NCBI RefSeq assembly: GCF_900112775.1
Contig: NZ_FOYZ01000011.1
Location: 62,001 to 126,000 of the forward strand
Source of the DNA: Anaeromicropila populeti
GTDB lineage: Bacteria; Bacillota; Clostridia; Lachnospirales; Lachnospiraceae
DNA length: 64,000 bases
Direction of reading: 5' to 3'
The notes under the pieces were generated by a model. The model saw only the letters and a program-made list of their open reading frames with translations, did not search any database and was not told the DNA's origin. Below, piece by piece: positions 17,249 to 26,239 of this stretch (position 1 is its first letter; every line of letters starts with the position of its first letter). The position numbers and the translations under genes were made by a program.

Positions 17249-18715
17249 ATGATGAGATCATTGTTTTCTGGTGTTTCAGGATTAAAGGTTCACCAGACAA
17301 AAATGGATGTTATAGGTAATAATATTTCTAACGTTAATACAGTAGGATTTAAAGCAAGTACAGTTACATTTTCAGATATATTGTATCAGACAACACAGTC
17401 CGCGTCCGGACCAAATGAAACAACGGGTGCGGCTGGTAAAAATGCAATGCAGATTGGTCTTGGTGCCAGCATTGCAGGAATTACAACAAATGCCTCTGTT
17501 TCTGGTGGTTCACAGAGAACTGATAATCCGTTTGATGTTATGATTAACGGAGATGGATTTTTTGTAGTAAAAAGTGGTGGTACAAATTATTTTACAAAAG
17601 CTGGAGCGTTTCAGGTTGATGCAGCAGGTACCTTGTGTACATCATCTGGTGCCGTTGTAATGGGATGGCTTCCTAATGAAGAACAGACAGGAATTGATGT
17701 AGGAACGGTAGAAGAGCTTCAGATTATGTCACCTGATAATCTGACGGCTGAGCCAGAAGCAACTACGGAAGCAAAGATTACTGGAAATATTGACAAAAAT
17801 GATGAACAGCTTGTAAGCACGGATGGAAAGCCAGTTCAGATTAAATTTTATGACAACTTAGGAAATACGTACACAGCCCAGTTTTCCATTAAGCAGTCTG
17901 CTACCAATACTAGCCAGTATTCAGTAGACTTAACCGATATTGTAGATAAAGACAATAACTCAATTTTCTTGGTGGAATCGACTAATGCTTCAACAGGAGT
18001 AGTTACTACAGCGTTAAACGCTAATCTGGCAGGTGTAACATTAGGTGGAATAACGTATACTGCAAGTTATTCAGCAGGAGAATTAACGTTTACACATTCT
18101 TCGTCTAATACACTGTCTTTTAATCCAGGCACTGGTGAGTTTGCAAGTGTGGGTGGAACGACAGCTACCTCTGCTGATAAAAAGTTAGCATTAGCAATTA
18201 ATGCTGGTTCTGGTGCAGGTGCAGCTGCCGCAGTAGCTCCATTTGATGCCTTTAATATTGACTTTTCTACCATTACCATGTATGCAGCCAGTGGTACTTG
18301 TTCACTGGAAGGTTCTAAGGGAGATTTGACGGGAGCTGGAACAGGTAGAAAAGCTGGGGAAATGACAGGAATCAGTATTGACGCTGCTGGTAAGATATAT
18401 GGCTCTTACAGCAATGGTACAGACCGTATATTAGGACAGATTGCGCTGGCAACATTTGCTAATCCTTCCGGACTAGAAGCGGTTGGTAATAACATGTTTG
18501 CAGAAACTCAGAACTCAGGAGAGTTTGATGGAATTGGTGTTGATCCATCTTCCCAGGGTAATTCCTTGACAACAGGTGTTTTAGAAATGTCAAATGTTGA
18601 TTTGTCACAGGAATTTACTACAATGATTACAACACAAAGAGGTTTTCAGGCAAATTCTAGAATAATTACAACATCAGATACTATGTTGGAAGAGTTGATT
18701 AACTTAAAGAGATAA
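17249..18715 (+). CDS. flgE: Flagellar hook protein FlgE
   Basis: 488 residues. The N-terminus has the rod/hook motif (SGVSGLKVHQTKMDVIGNN, then NVNTVGFK), and the C-terminus has the matching helix (SNVDLSQEFTTMITTQRGF). The variable middle is rich in Thr, Ser and Ala. FlgE polymerises into the hook. AGGAGG at 17233-17238 serves ATG 17249 or the adjacent ATG at 17252. Confidence 0.96.
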   Translation: MMRSLFSGVSGLKVHQTKMDVIGNNISNVNTVGFKASTVTFSDILYQTTQSASGPNETTGAAGKNAMQIGLGASIAGITTNASVSGGSQRTDNPFDVMINGDGFFVVKSGGTNYFTKAGAFQVDAAGTLCTSSGAVVMGWLPNEEQTGIDVGTVEELQIMSPDNLTAEPEATTEAKITGNIDKNDEQLVSTDGKPVQIKFYDNLGNTYTAQFSIKQSATNTSQYSVDLTDIVDKDNNSIFLVESTNASTGVVTTALNANLAGVTLGGITYTASYSAGELTFTHSSSNTLSFNPGTGEFASVGGTTATSADKKLALAINAGSGAGAAAAVAPFDAFNIDFSTITMYAASGTCSLEGSKGDLTGAGTGRKAGEMTGISIDAAGKIYGSYSNGTDRILGQIALATFANPSGLEAVGNNMFAETQNSGEFDGIGVDPSSQGNSLTTGVLEMSNVDLSQEFTTMITTQRGFQANSRIITTSDTMLEELINLKR

Positions 18716-18780
18716 TAGTAATGTATGATATTTCTTGAGTGTGGAATTACACTAGTTTAATAAAGTCCTATACTAATAAT

Positions 18781-18805
18781 GTAAGGGCAGAACAGCTGCC
18801 CTTAC
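18781..18805 (+). other. Perfect 10-bp hairpin between flgE and flbD
   Basis: GTAAGGGCAG at 18781-18790 pairs with CTGCCCTTAC at 18796-18805 around AACAG. No T-run follows. It lies 14 bases before the flbD ribosome binding site. It could protect the flgE 3' end, be an RNase site, or partly terminate to set a high hook-to-motor protein ratio. Confidence 0.6.
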
Positions 18806-18833
18806 AAAATTGGAGAGAGGGGAGGATTACAGA

Positions 18834-19019
18834 GTGATTGAACTTACAAAAATGAGTGGACAGGTATTTACCCTTAACTGTGATTTGATTGAAACGGTAG
18901 AAGAAACACCAGATACGGTGATCACACTTATGACAGGGAAAAAAATAATTGTAAAGGAAAGCAGACAAGATGTAAAAAATCTTGTATTAATATATAAAAA
19001 GGATATTTTTAGTAAATAA
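18834..19019 (+). CDS. flbD: FlbD/SwrD-family small flagellar protein
   Basis: 61 residues from GTG at 18834, eight bases after GGGGAGG. It reads IELTKMSGQVFTLNCDLIETVEE, in short MSGQVFTLNCDLIE, typical of the FlbD family (SwrD in B. subtilis, which raises motor torque). It lies directly before motA here, whereas in B. subtilis it lies before fliL. That neighbourhood supports a stator-related role. A longer ATG start at 18810 would overlap the ribosome binding site. Confidence 0.88.
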   Translation: MIELTKMSGQVFTLNCDLIETVEETPDTVITLMTGKKIIVKESRQDVKNLVLIYKKDIFSK

Positions 19020-19037
19020 TAAAGGTGGTGAAGAGTT

Positions 19038-19847
19038 TTGGATTTAGCTACATTAATAGGTCTTGCATTGAGTTTATTTTTAATGATCTTTGGTATTGTC
19101 TGGAGTCCAGATAAAGGACTTGAGTTGACGAATATAAATGCCTTTATAGATATACAATCTATTATGATTACATTTGGTGGTGCATTTATGGCTACCTTAA
19201 CCCAAACAGAATCACTGAAAGTATTTGTAAACAACTTAAAGAGTTTTACATTAGTGCTTAAAGTTATGACAGTTTCAGAAAGTGAGATTATACACAAAAT
19301 AATTGATCTTTCCAATGTTGCACGTAAGGAAGGGCTTCTTGCATTAGAGGAAGCAGCAAATGACGTGGAAGATGAGTTTTTAAAGAAAGGTATTTTACTA
19401 ATTGTTGATGGTACAGATCCAGAATTGGTAAGAAGTATATTGGAAACAGAACTTTCTTGTATTGAAGATAGGCATAGCTCAACATTTGGGTTTTGGGAAA
19501 TGGTTGCAGCCATGGGACCTGCCTGGGGTATGATTGGTACTTTGATTGGTTTGATTAACATGCTAAAGAATTTAAATGATCCATCTTCGGTAGGTCCAGC
19601 TATGGCAGTGGCTCTGGTAACAACGTTTTATGGTTCTGTTTTGGCAAACTGGATTGCAACACCTGTACTTACTAAATTAAAAGCAAACAGTGGAAAAGAA
19701 ACCAGAATGAAAGAAGTAATGGTAGAAGGTTTGTTATCGATTCAGGCAGGAGAAAATCCAAGAGTTATTGAAGAAAAATTGAAATCATTCTTAGCTCCGG
19801 CAGCTCGTGCAGGTTTCACGGAACAACAAGAAGGCGGTGAAAATTAA
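19038..19847 (+). CDS. motA: Flagellar stator protein MotA/PomA
   Basis: 269 residues with four membrane segments (about 1-20, 31-50, 155-175 and 185-207). The conserved proline loop is present (MGPAWGMIGTLIGLINML). It begins MDLATLIGLALSLFLMIFG, which resembles the sodium-type PomA start (DLATLLGL) more than proton-type MotA. With MotB it forms the ion channel that drives rotation. TTG at 19038 follows AAAGGTGG. Its stop overlaps the motB start. Confidence 0.95.
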   Translation: MDLATLIGLALSLFLMIFGIVWSPDKGLELTNINAFIDIQSIMITFGGAFMATLTQTESLKVFVNNLKSFTLVLKVMTVSESEIIHKIIDLSNVARKEGLLALEEAANDVEDEFLKKGILLIVDGTDPELVRSILETELSCIEDRHSSTFGFWEMVAAMGPAWGMIGTLIGLINMLKNLNDPSSVGPAMAVALVTTFYGSVLANWIATPVLTKLKANSGKETRMKEVMVEGLLSIQAGENPRVIEEKLKSFLAPAARAGFTEQQEGGEN

Positions 19848-20671
19848 TGGCGAGAGCAAAGAAACAAAAAGATGCACCCCAGGGGTCTCCAGCATGGATG
19901 GCAACATTTAGTGACTTGATGAATCTTCTGTTATGTTTCTTTGTATTGCTTTTCTCTATGTCATCAGTTGATGTTGCCAAATATGAAGAGGTTGCTGCTT
20001 CTTTATCTAGAAGTTTTAGCATTTTCAATGGTGGTGGTTCTGCCATTGGGGAAGGACAGCTTATTAATAGTGGTATAAGGCAGCTGAATGATTTGGGCGA
20101 ATTATACAATGAGGTAGGCAAGGCAAGTGAAGAGGAAGAAGTTAAGGACTCGGATTCATTAGAAGAATATAAGAAGGATTTGGAAGAACAGCGTAAGAAA
20201 GAATTGGAAAAGATTTATGAAGAAGCAATTGATGAAGCTGAAAACCAAAAAATAGACCAATATTTAGAATTTAGCATTGATGGTGAATATACTTATGTAT
20301 GTATTAATATGAATGGTTCATTTCTTTTTGAATCGGGAAGTGATGAATTGAATCCAAAGGCTAAACTGATTTTGGATAAATTAAGTGAAATACTGAAATC
20401 CTATAATGATCACTTAATTAAGATAGAAGGGCATACAGATAATGTACCAATTAGTAATAGCAGATACAGAAGTAACCTAGAATTGTCATCGTTTCGTGCC
20501 ATGGGAGTGTTTCAGTATTTAGTAGAAGATAAAAAATTAGATCCTAAAATGTTGGAAGCATCTGGAAGGGGTGAATATGATCCAATTGCTGATAATAAAA
20601 CAGAAGAAGGGAAAGCTAAAAACAGACGCGTAGTATTTAAGATTTATTCTAATTCACAAAAAAATAATTAG
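19847..20671 (+). CDS. motB: Flagellar stator protein MotB/PomB
   Basis: 274 residues. One membrane segment (about 20-40) carries the ion-binding aspartate D23 in WMATFSDLMNLLLCFFVLLF. A Glu/Lys-rich coiled linker follows. The C-terminal OmpA-like domain (IEGHTDNVPISNSRYRSN) anchors the stator to peptidoglycan. The segment CFFVLLFSMS resembles sodium-type PomB and MotS rather than proton-type MotB. The start codon overlaps the motA stop (TAATG). Confidence 0.95.
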   Translation: MARAKKQKDAPQGSPAWMATFSDLMNLLLCFFVLLFSMSSVDVAKYEEVAASLSRSFSIFNGGGSAIGEGQLINSGIRQLNDLGELYNEVGKASEEEEVKDSDSLEEYKKDLEEQRKKELEKIYEEAIDEAENQKIDQYLEFSIDGEYTYVCINMNGSFLFESGSDELNPKAKLILDKLSEILKSYNDHLIKIEGHTDNVPISNSRYRSNLELSSFRAMGVFQYLVEDKKLDPKMLEASGRGEYDPIADNKTEEGKAKNRRVVFKIYSNSQKNN

Positions 20672-20682
20672 GGAGCAGAGAT

Positions 20683-21201
20683 ATGAAAAAAAACATATTA
20701 ACCATTATTATTATGGCATTAACGATTGTTAATGTAATATTATCTTCGGTACTGATATTTGTTGTTGTGCCAGCTTCAAACAGGACTAATAACCTGATTA
20801 CAAAAGTTGCAAATGTAATTGATTTGGAATTAGCGTCATCTACAGACAAAGATGTGGCAGATAATATTGATGTGACAAAGCTGGAGAATTATACAATAGA
20901 AGATGAGTTATCCTTTAATTTAACACTTGGTACAAGTGGTGAACCTCACTGGGGAGTATTGGATAGCATTACGTTATCACTTAATACAGAATCAAAGGAT
21001 TATAAAAAATTAAAAGATGTTTTAGCAAAAAACGAAACATATATACAGGAAATAGTTACGAATGTTATTTCGTCTTATCCATATGATTCTGCTATTGACA
21101 GCAGAGAAGAGATGAAAGTAAAATCACTACAGAAAATTCAAGAGTATTTTGATTCAGAGTTTGTTGTTGAAGTGTCTTTTGGAAGTTTAAGGTTTCAGTA
21201 A
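20683..21201 (+). CDS. fliL: FliL-like flagellar basal body-associated protein
   Basis: 172 residues. An N-terminal membrane helix (about 5-27) precedes an extracytoplasmic domain that ends FDSEFVVEVSFGSLRFQ, in the style of FliL. FliL forms a ring around the stator and supports torque. The sequence is divergent, so the call leans on size, topology and position between motB and fliM. A candidate promoter begins directly after the stop. Confidence 0.78.
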   Translation: MKKNILTIIIMALTIVNVILSSVLIFVVVPASNRTNNLITKVANVIDLELASSTDKDVADNIDVTKLENYTIEDELSFNLTLGTSGEPHWGVLDSITLSLNTESKDYKKLKDVLAKNETYIQEIVTNVISSYPYDSAIDSREEMKVKSLQKIQEYFDSEFVVEVSFGSLRFQ

Positions 21202-21219
21202 TAAATTTGTTTGCAAAAC

Positions 21220-21248
21220 TTGTGGTTTTACACTATATATAGTATAAT
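21220..21248 (+). promoter_or_regulatory. Candidate internal promoter before fliM with a palindromic spacer
   Basis: TTGTGG at 21220-21225, a 17-bp spacer and a perfect TATAAT at 21243-21248. ACTATATATAGT at 21232-21243 is a 12-bp palindrome at the spacer end. This promoter would add transcription of the switch, export and chemotaxis genes within the long operon. Confidence 0.5.
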
Positions 21249-21303
21249 GATAGTACTTTTGAGATATTCAGAATAGACAAAAATGATTGCGAGGTGAGAA
21301 GGA

Positions 21304-22281
21304 ATGGGCGACGTCTTATCCCAAAGTGAGATAGATAATTTACTTGCAGCATTGAGTAGTGGTGAGTTAGATGCTGATGAGATAAAGGATTCAGGTGAAA
21401 AGCAAGTAAAAAATTATGATTTCGCCAGGCCTTCTAAGTTTTCGAAAGAACATTTGAGAACGCTTATTATAATATTTGAGCACTATGGGCGTTTATTATC
21501 TACAAATTTACCTGCTTACCTTCGTAAAAATGTTCAAGTAGAAGTTATGAATTCAGAAGCAGCGACATATTCTGAGTTTTCCAATGCGTTATCGAATCCA
21601 GTTTTATTGGGAGTGGTTAATTTTGCACCTTTGGATGGTAATATAATCATAGAGTTGGACAATGGTTTAGGATATGCTATTATAGATCGTATGCTTGGTG
21701 GCGGTGGGCAGCCAATTGATAGAATTCGGGATTTTTCAGAGATTGAATTGATTATTATTGAAAGAATTATGAATATTTGTACGAATTTGTTAGTTGAGCC
21801 CTGGTCCAGCGTGATTAATCTGGAGCCAAAGTTAGAGAGAATTGAAACAAACTCACAATTTGCCCAGATTATTTCTCCTAGTGAAATGACATCAATCATT
21901 ACGATACATATAAGGATTGGTTCTGTAGAAGGTTTAATGAATATATGTATACCATATTCTTGTGTGGAGTCAGTAATTGACAGACTGAATACGAAATATT
22001 GGTACTCGACGTTACAGGTTAAGGATGATAAATTGTATCAGGATGTAATTGAAAGTGCAATTGCAAAGGCAAAGATACCAATGCGTACTGTTTTGGGAAT
22101 GAGTACAATTTCAGTAAATGATTTTGTGAATATGCAGGTTGGAGATATTATCCGGCTTAATAAAAAAGTAGAGGAAGAATTGGACATTTATGTTGGCAAC
22201 ATTAAAAAGTTTACTGGATTGCCAGGGGCATCTTCTGATGCTTATGCAGTTAGAATTACTTCAATATTAAGGGAGGAATAA
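21304..22281 (+). CDS. fliM: Flagellar motor switch protein FliM
   Basis: 325 residues. The N-terminal CheY-binding peptide is LSQSEIDNLLAALSS. A CheC-like middle domain (including LDNGLGYAIIDRMLGGGG) and a C-terminal SpoA domain (GDIIRLNKKVEEELDIYVG) follow. FliM is the main C-ring protein that receives phospho-CheY. It starts after a 102-base gap that holds a candidate promoter. Confidence 0.97.
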   Translation: MGDVLSQSEIDNLLAALSSGELDADEIKDSGEKQVKNYDFARPSKFSKEHLRTLIIIFEHYGRLLSTNLPAYLRKNVQVEVMNSEAATYSEFSNALSNPVLLGVVNFAPLDGNIIIELDNGLGYAIIDRMLGGGGQPIDRIRDFSEIELIIIERIMNICTNLLVEPWSSVINLEPKLERIETNSQFAQIISPSEMTSIITIHIRIGSVEGLMNICIPYSCVESVIDRLNTKYWYSTLQVKDDKLYQDVIESAIAKAKIPMRTVLGMSTISVNDFVNMQVGDIIRLNKKVEEELDIYVGNIKKFTGLPGASSDAYAVRITSILREE

Positions 22282-22284
22282 ACA

Positions 22285-23505
22285 ATGGATGGTATGTTAT
22301 CTCAAGAAGAGATTAATGCGCTATTAAATGGAATTGACGATAGTACCAGTGGCAACAGTATAGAAGATACTCCGTCCCAGACTTTGTTAGATGAAGAAAA
22401 AGATGCACTTGGTGAAATTTCTAATATTAGTATGGGTTCAGCGGCGACTACCTTATCTACACTGGTAAATAATAAGGTAATCATTACAACTCCAGTTGTG
22501 TCTTACTCTAATATGGGAAGGCTGTCAGAAGATTATGACAAACCATGTGTTTTTATACAGATTTCGTATAAAGAAGGTTTGGATGGCAACAATGTTTTAA
22601 TACTGAAGGAATCTGATGTCAAAATAATTACAGATTTGATGATGGGTGGAAATGGAATTAATGTAGAAGGAACACCACTGTCAGAACTTCACTTAAGTGC
22701 TATTAGTGAAGCAATGAATCAGATGATGGGTTCAGCGGCTACTTCGTTATCCTCCATGTTAGAAAAGAAGGTGGACATAAGCCCGCCTGTTGCAAGTTTA
22801 ATTGATCTAAATGATACAATTTCTTCAGAAGAAATGTATTCCTTTTTAGATAATGAGTTTGTTGTTGTGAAATTTAAAATGGAAATTGAAAATTTGGTAG
22901 ATAGCCAGATTATGCAATTATATCCATTTGATTTTGCAAGAGATTTGTATAGGAAGTTTTCAGATGAAACTATTGTGGAAGAACCTGTGATACCAACGAC
23001 ACCAACAGCACCAGTGGCACCGCCTCAGGCTGACAATACTTATACCCAGGGAAATCAGGGGATACCACAAGCGTCACAGCCAGCAATGTTTCAATCTTCA
23101 CCACCACCTATGCAAATGCCATATATGGGAATGGCTCCTGGTATGCAGGGAATGGGACAAACAATGCCGATGGGAGGTAATGCAATGCCTTATAGTATGC
23201 CAGGTCCTGATTTAAACGTACAGCCAGCTCAATTTCAACCATTTTCAAATGCTGTTCATCCGATGATGCAGCAAGAAAATATTGGGTTAATTATGGATGT
23301 ACCTTTAGAGGTTACAGTGGAACTTGGCAGAACAAGTAAATCCATTAAAGAAATTTTAGACTTTTCTCCGGGCACCATTATTGAACTAGATAAGCTAGCG
23401 GGTGAACCAATAGATGTTTTAGTAAATGGAAAGTTTGTGGCAAAGGGAGAAGTAGTTGTAATTGAAGAAAGTTTTGGTATAAGAGTTACAGAGATTATTA
23501 AATAG
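22285..23505 (+). CDS. fliY: Flagellar switch phosphatase FliY
   Basis: 406 residues. It has an N-terminal FliM-like peptide (LSQEEINALLNGI), a CheC domain with two phosphatase motifs (EISNISMGSAATTL and EAMNQMMGSAATSL), a Pro/Gln/Met-rich linker (about 230-315) and a C-terminal FliN/SpoA domain. In Bacillota FliY is part of the C ring and removes phosphate from CheY. Both Glu/Asn phosphatase pairs look intact. It starts three bases after fliM. Confidence 0.96.
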   Translation: MDGMLSQEEINALLNGIDDSTSGNSIEDTPSQTLLDEEKDALGEISNISMGSAATTLSTLVNNKVIITTPVVSYSNMGRLSEDYDKPCVFIQISYKEGLDGNNVLILKESDVKIITDLMMGGNGINVEGTPLSELHLSAISEAMNQMMGSAATSLSSMLEKKVDISPPVASLIDLNDTISSEEMYSFLDNEFVVVKFKMEIENLVDSQIMQLYPFDFARDLYRKFSDETIVEEPVIPTTPTAPVAPPQADNTYTQGNQGIPQASQPAMFQSSPPPMQMPYMGMAPGMQGMGQTMPMGGNAMPYSMPGPDLNVQPAQFQPFSNAVHPMMQQENIGLIMDVPLEVTVELGRTSKSIKEILDFSPGTIIELDKLAGEPIDVLVNGKFVAKGEVVVIEESFGIRVTEIIK

Positions 23506-23529
23506 TACTGATAGATAGGAGAGAATGAT

Positions 23530-23892
23530 ATGGCAAAAAGGATTTTGATTTGTGATGATGCGGCATTTATGAGAATGATGATTAAGGACATCCTGACCAA
23601 AAATGGATACACTATTGCCGGTGAAGCTGAAAACGGTTTAAAGGCTATTGAAAAATATAATGAGACAAAACCGGATTTAGTTATGATGGATATTACTATG
23701 CCAGAAATGGACGGTATCCAGGCATTAAAGAAGATTAAGGAAATGGATTCTTCAGCAACTATTATTATGTGTTCCGCAATGGGGCAGCAGGCGATGGTAA
23801 TTGAATCAATTCAGTCAGGTGCAAAGGATTTTATTGTTAAGCCATTCCAAGCGGACAGAGTATTAGAAGCTGTAAAAAAAGCGGTGGGGTAA
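23530..23892 (+). CDS. cheY: Chemotaxis response regulator CheY
   Basis: 120 residues, a single receiver domain. Acidic pocket D9/D10, phosphorylated D54 (LVMMDITMPEMDG), S82 (MCSAMG) and K104 (DFIVKPF) are all present. CheY-P binds FliM/FliY and changes motor rotation. Between fliY and fliO as in B. subtilis. Confidence 0.97.
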   Translation: MAKRILICDDAAFMRMMIKDILTKNGYTIAGEAENGLKAIEKYNETKPDLVMMDITMPEMDGIQALKKIKEMDSSATIIMCSAMGQQAMVIESIQSGAKDFIVKPFQADRVLEAVKKAVG

Positions 23893-23893
23893 G

Positions 23894-24280
23894 ATGATTT
23901 TAGCATCAGATACATCAACATTTTCGACTGTATTGCAGCTATTAGGTGCTATGCTTATATTTGTCATTGTACTGATTGCTTGTTATTATACAACGAAACT
24001 GGTAGGTTCTTCTCGTATTTTGAATGGCCGCAATAGGAATATCAATATTGTTGAAACAGTTCGTATTGCGCCTTCAAAATATGTTCAGATTATTCAAGTT
24101 GGTCGGAAATATATTGTAATTGGTGTTTCAAAAGACCACATTGAAATGCTGACAGAAATTCGTGAAGATGAGATTGAAGTGAATGATTTAAAGGTAACTG
24201 AGAAAACTATATTTGCAGATGTGTTAGCCAAAGTAAAAACGAGACAATGGGGTGACAAATCTAATAAGGATGAAAAGTAA
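23894..24280 (+). CDS. fliO: Flagellar export protein FliO (FliZ)
   Basis: 128 residues. One N-terminal membrane segment (about 12-35) is followed by a small cytoplasmic domain with the family pattern RNINIVETVRIAPSKYVQII, in short VETVRIAPSKYVQI. FliO assists FliP assembly in the export gate. It starts one base after the cheY stop and precedes fliP. Confidence 0.9.
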   Translation: MILASDTSTFSTVLQLLGAMLIFVIVLIACYYTTKLVGSSRILNGRNRNINIVETVRIAPSKYVQIIQVGRKYIVIGVSKDHIEMLTEIREDEIEVNDLKVTEKTIFADVLAKVKTRQWGDKSNKDEK

Positions 24281-24291
24281 GGATTGATTTT

Positions 24292-25122
24292 ATGAATACA
24301 TATGTAAAAGTATGTGGGAAAAAATTAGTATTGTTATTAAGTATATTATTTATTATATGTATTGCAGGATTGATCCCAATTACAACTGTCTGTGCTACTA
24401 CCGTAGATGAAATAGAAGGTACCACGGCAATTGAAGATCAGTCAACTCCATTTGAAATTAATATTGCAACTAATAATGGGACGACTAGTCTTTCTAGCAC
24501 GTTGCAAGTTATGTTGCTTGTAACATTAATTTCTTTAGCACCAACAATAATCATAATGGTTACATCATTTACCAGAATAATTGTAATATTACATTTTGTC
24601 CGTTCTGCGATAGGTACCCAGACGACACCACCTAATCAGGTATTGATTGGATTGGCTTTGTTTCTTACATTATTCATTATGTCACCAATTATGACGGAAA
24701 TAAATAATACAGCAGTTAAACCATATTCAAATGGAGAAATAACCAGAGATGAAGCAATTGAAACAGGGTTGGAGCCATTAAGAGTATTTATGTTTGAACA
24801 AACAAATAAGAAGGACATTAAGTTGTTTTTAAATATAGCCAATTACTCTTCGGATGACATTAATGATGTAGCAGATATTCCGACTACTGTTTTAATACCA
24901 GCATTTTTAATAAATGAACTAAGGATTGCTTTTATTATTGGGTTTTTGATTTATTTACCATTTATTGTGATTGATATGATTGTTGCTTCGACTTTAATGT
25001 CAATGGGTATGATGATGTTACCACCGACTACCATATCTATGCCTTTTAAAATATTATTATTTGTATTGGTAGATGGGTGGAATTTAGTGATTGGAGAAGT
25101 GGTGAAAACATTTTATACATGA
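24292..25122 (+). CDS. fliP: Flagellar export gate protein FliP
   Basis: 276 residues. A signal peptide (about 1-35) is followed by two pairs of membrane helices and a periplasmic loop. Family signatures are MVTSFTRIIVILHFVRSA (about 84-101) and TLMSMGMMMLPPTTISMPFK. FliP forms the core of the type III export gate with FliQ and FliR. Confidence 0.97.
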   Translation: MNTYVKVCGKKLVLLLSILFIICIAGLIPITTVCATTVDEIEGTTAIEDQSTPFEINIATNNGTTSLSSTLQVMLLVTLISLAPTIIIMVTSFTRIIVILHFVRSAIGTQTTPPNQVLIGLALFLTLFIMSPIMTEINNTAVKPYSNGEITRDEAIETGLEPLRVFMFEQTNKKDIKLFLNIANYSSDDINDVADIPTTVLIPAFLINELRIAFIIGFLIYLPFIVIDMIVASTLMSMGMMMLPPTTISMPFKILLFVLVDGWNLVIGEVVKTFYT

Positions 25123-25153
25123 GGATAAGCTGCTTTTCGGATAGGAGGCTGCC

Positions 25154-25423
25154 ATGACGGTAGATGATGTTGTTGATATTGCAAGGGCTACCTTATGGCT
25201 AATTGTTAAGGTATCAGCACCTATGCTGATTGTATCCCTGCTAGTAGGATTAATAATCAGTATATTTCAAACGATTACATCAATTCATGAGCAAACATTA
25301 ACCTTTGTACCAAAACTGTTATCAATTTTTCTTGTACTGGTACTATGTGGATCGTGGATAATAAATAATTTGATTGGTTATACAACGGAATTGTTTTCAA
25401 ACTTTTCCTTGTATGTGAAGTGA
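25154..25423 (+). CDS. fliQ: Flagellar export gate protein FliQ
   Basis: 89 residues with two membrane helices. The first cytoplasmic turn has the family pattern GLIISIFQTITSIHEQTLTF and FVPKLL. Four copies join FliP and FliR in the gate. GGAGG lies before the ATG. It ends four bases before fliR. Confidence 0.96.
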   Translation: MTVDDVVDIARATLWLIVKVSAPMLIVSLLVGLIISIFQTITSIHEQTLTFVPKLLSIFLVLVLCGSWIINNLIGYTTELFSNFSLYVK

Positions 25424-25427
25424 AGTT

Positions 25428-26198
25428 ATGGGTATTTCAGTAGAAAAGTTCATTTTTTTTATTATAATATTAGTGAGAATCAGTGCATTTATTATGACAG
25501 CGCCGTTTTTTAGCCAGAGAAATGTACCTATGCGTGGAAAAGCAGGGTTGTCATTTTTTTTAGCACTAATTGTATACTATAATGTTACTTATGTCCCCTT
25601 GGAATACATTACATCTGTGGAATTTACTGTAATCATATTGAAAGAAGTTATAATTGGTGCATCAATTGGTTATATGGCAACAATTTCCCTTTATATATTA
25701 GAATTAGCTGGACACTTAATAGATATGGAAATTGGTTTTTCGATGGTAAATGTATTAAACCCTGTATCTAACGTTCAAACTTCTGTAACTGGTACATTTT
25801 ACACGTACTGTGTGATGCTTGTTATGTTGGTGTCGGACATGCATTATTTTATAATAGATGCATTGGTTGACACCTTTACTTTTATTCCAGTTGCAGGAGG
25901 GAAAATTCCGTCAAATTTATATCTAGTGATGGCTCAGTTCATAAAGCAGTATTTTATTACAGGTTTTAGAATTATTTTACCTGTTTTTTCTTGTATTCTG
26001 ATTGTAAATGTTGTTTTGGGAATACTGGCAAAAATTGCTCCTCAGATGAACATGTTTGTTATCGGTATGCAGTTAAAGTTGTTTGTTGGACTATTTGTTT
26101 TAGTAATTGTGATCAGCTTGCTTCCATCCATTACGGAGTTTATTTTTGATCAGATGAAGAACGTTATAAGTGATATGATAAAGGCATTATCACCGTGA
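25428..26198 (+). CDS. fliR: Flagellar export gate protein FliR
   Basis: 256 residues, six or so membrane helices. Family features are RISAFIMTAPFFSQRNVP near the start and LAKIAPQMNMFVIGMQLK near the end. It completes the FliPQR gate and contacts FlhB. In some bacteria fliR and flhB are fused; here they are separate, 41 bases apart. Confidence 0.96.
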   Translation: MGISVEKFIFFIIILVRISAFIMTAPFFSQRNVPMRGKAGLSFFLALIVYYNVTYVPLEYITSVEFTVIILKEVIIGASIGYMATISLYILELAGHLIDMEIGFSMVNVLNPVSNVQTSVTGTFYTYCVMLVMLVSDMHYFIIDALVDTFTFIPVAGGKIPSNLYLVMAQFIKQYFITGFRIILPVFSCILIVNVVLGILAKIAPQMNMFVIGMQLKLFVGLFVLVIVISLLPSITEFIFDQMKNVISDMIKALSP

Positions 26199-26239
26199 TA
26201 GATTTAATGGTATGATGTATTTTGAAAGGAAAGTAAACA

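Noticed and set aside
18735-18763. Possible promoter TTGAGT-17-TAATAA before flbD
   Set aside because: The -10 matches only three of six positions.
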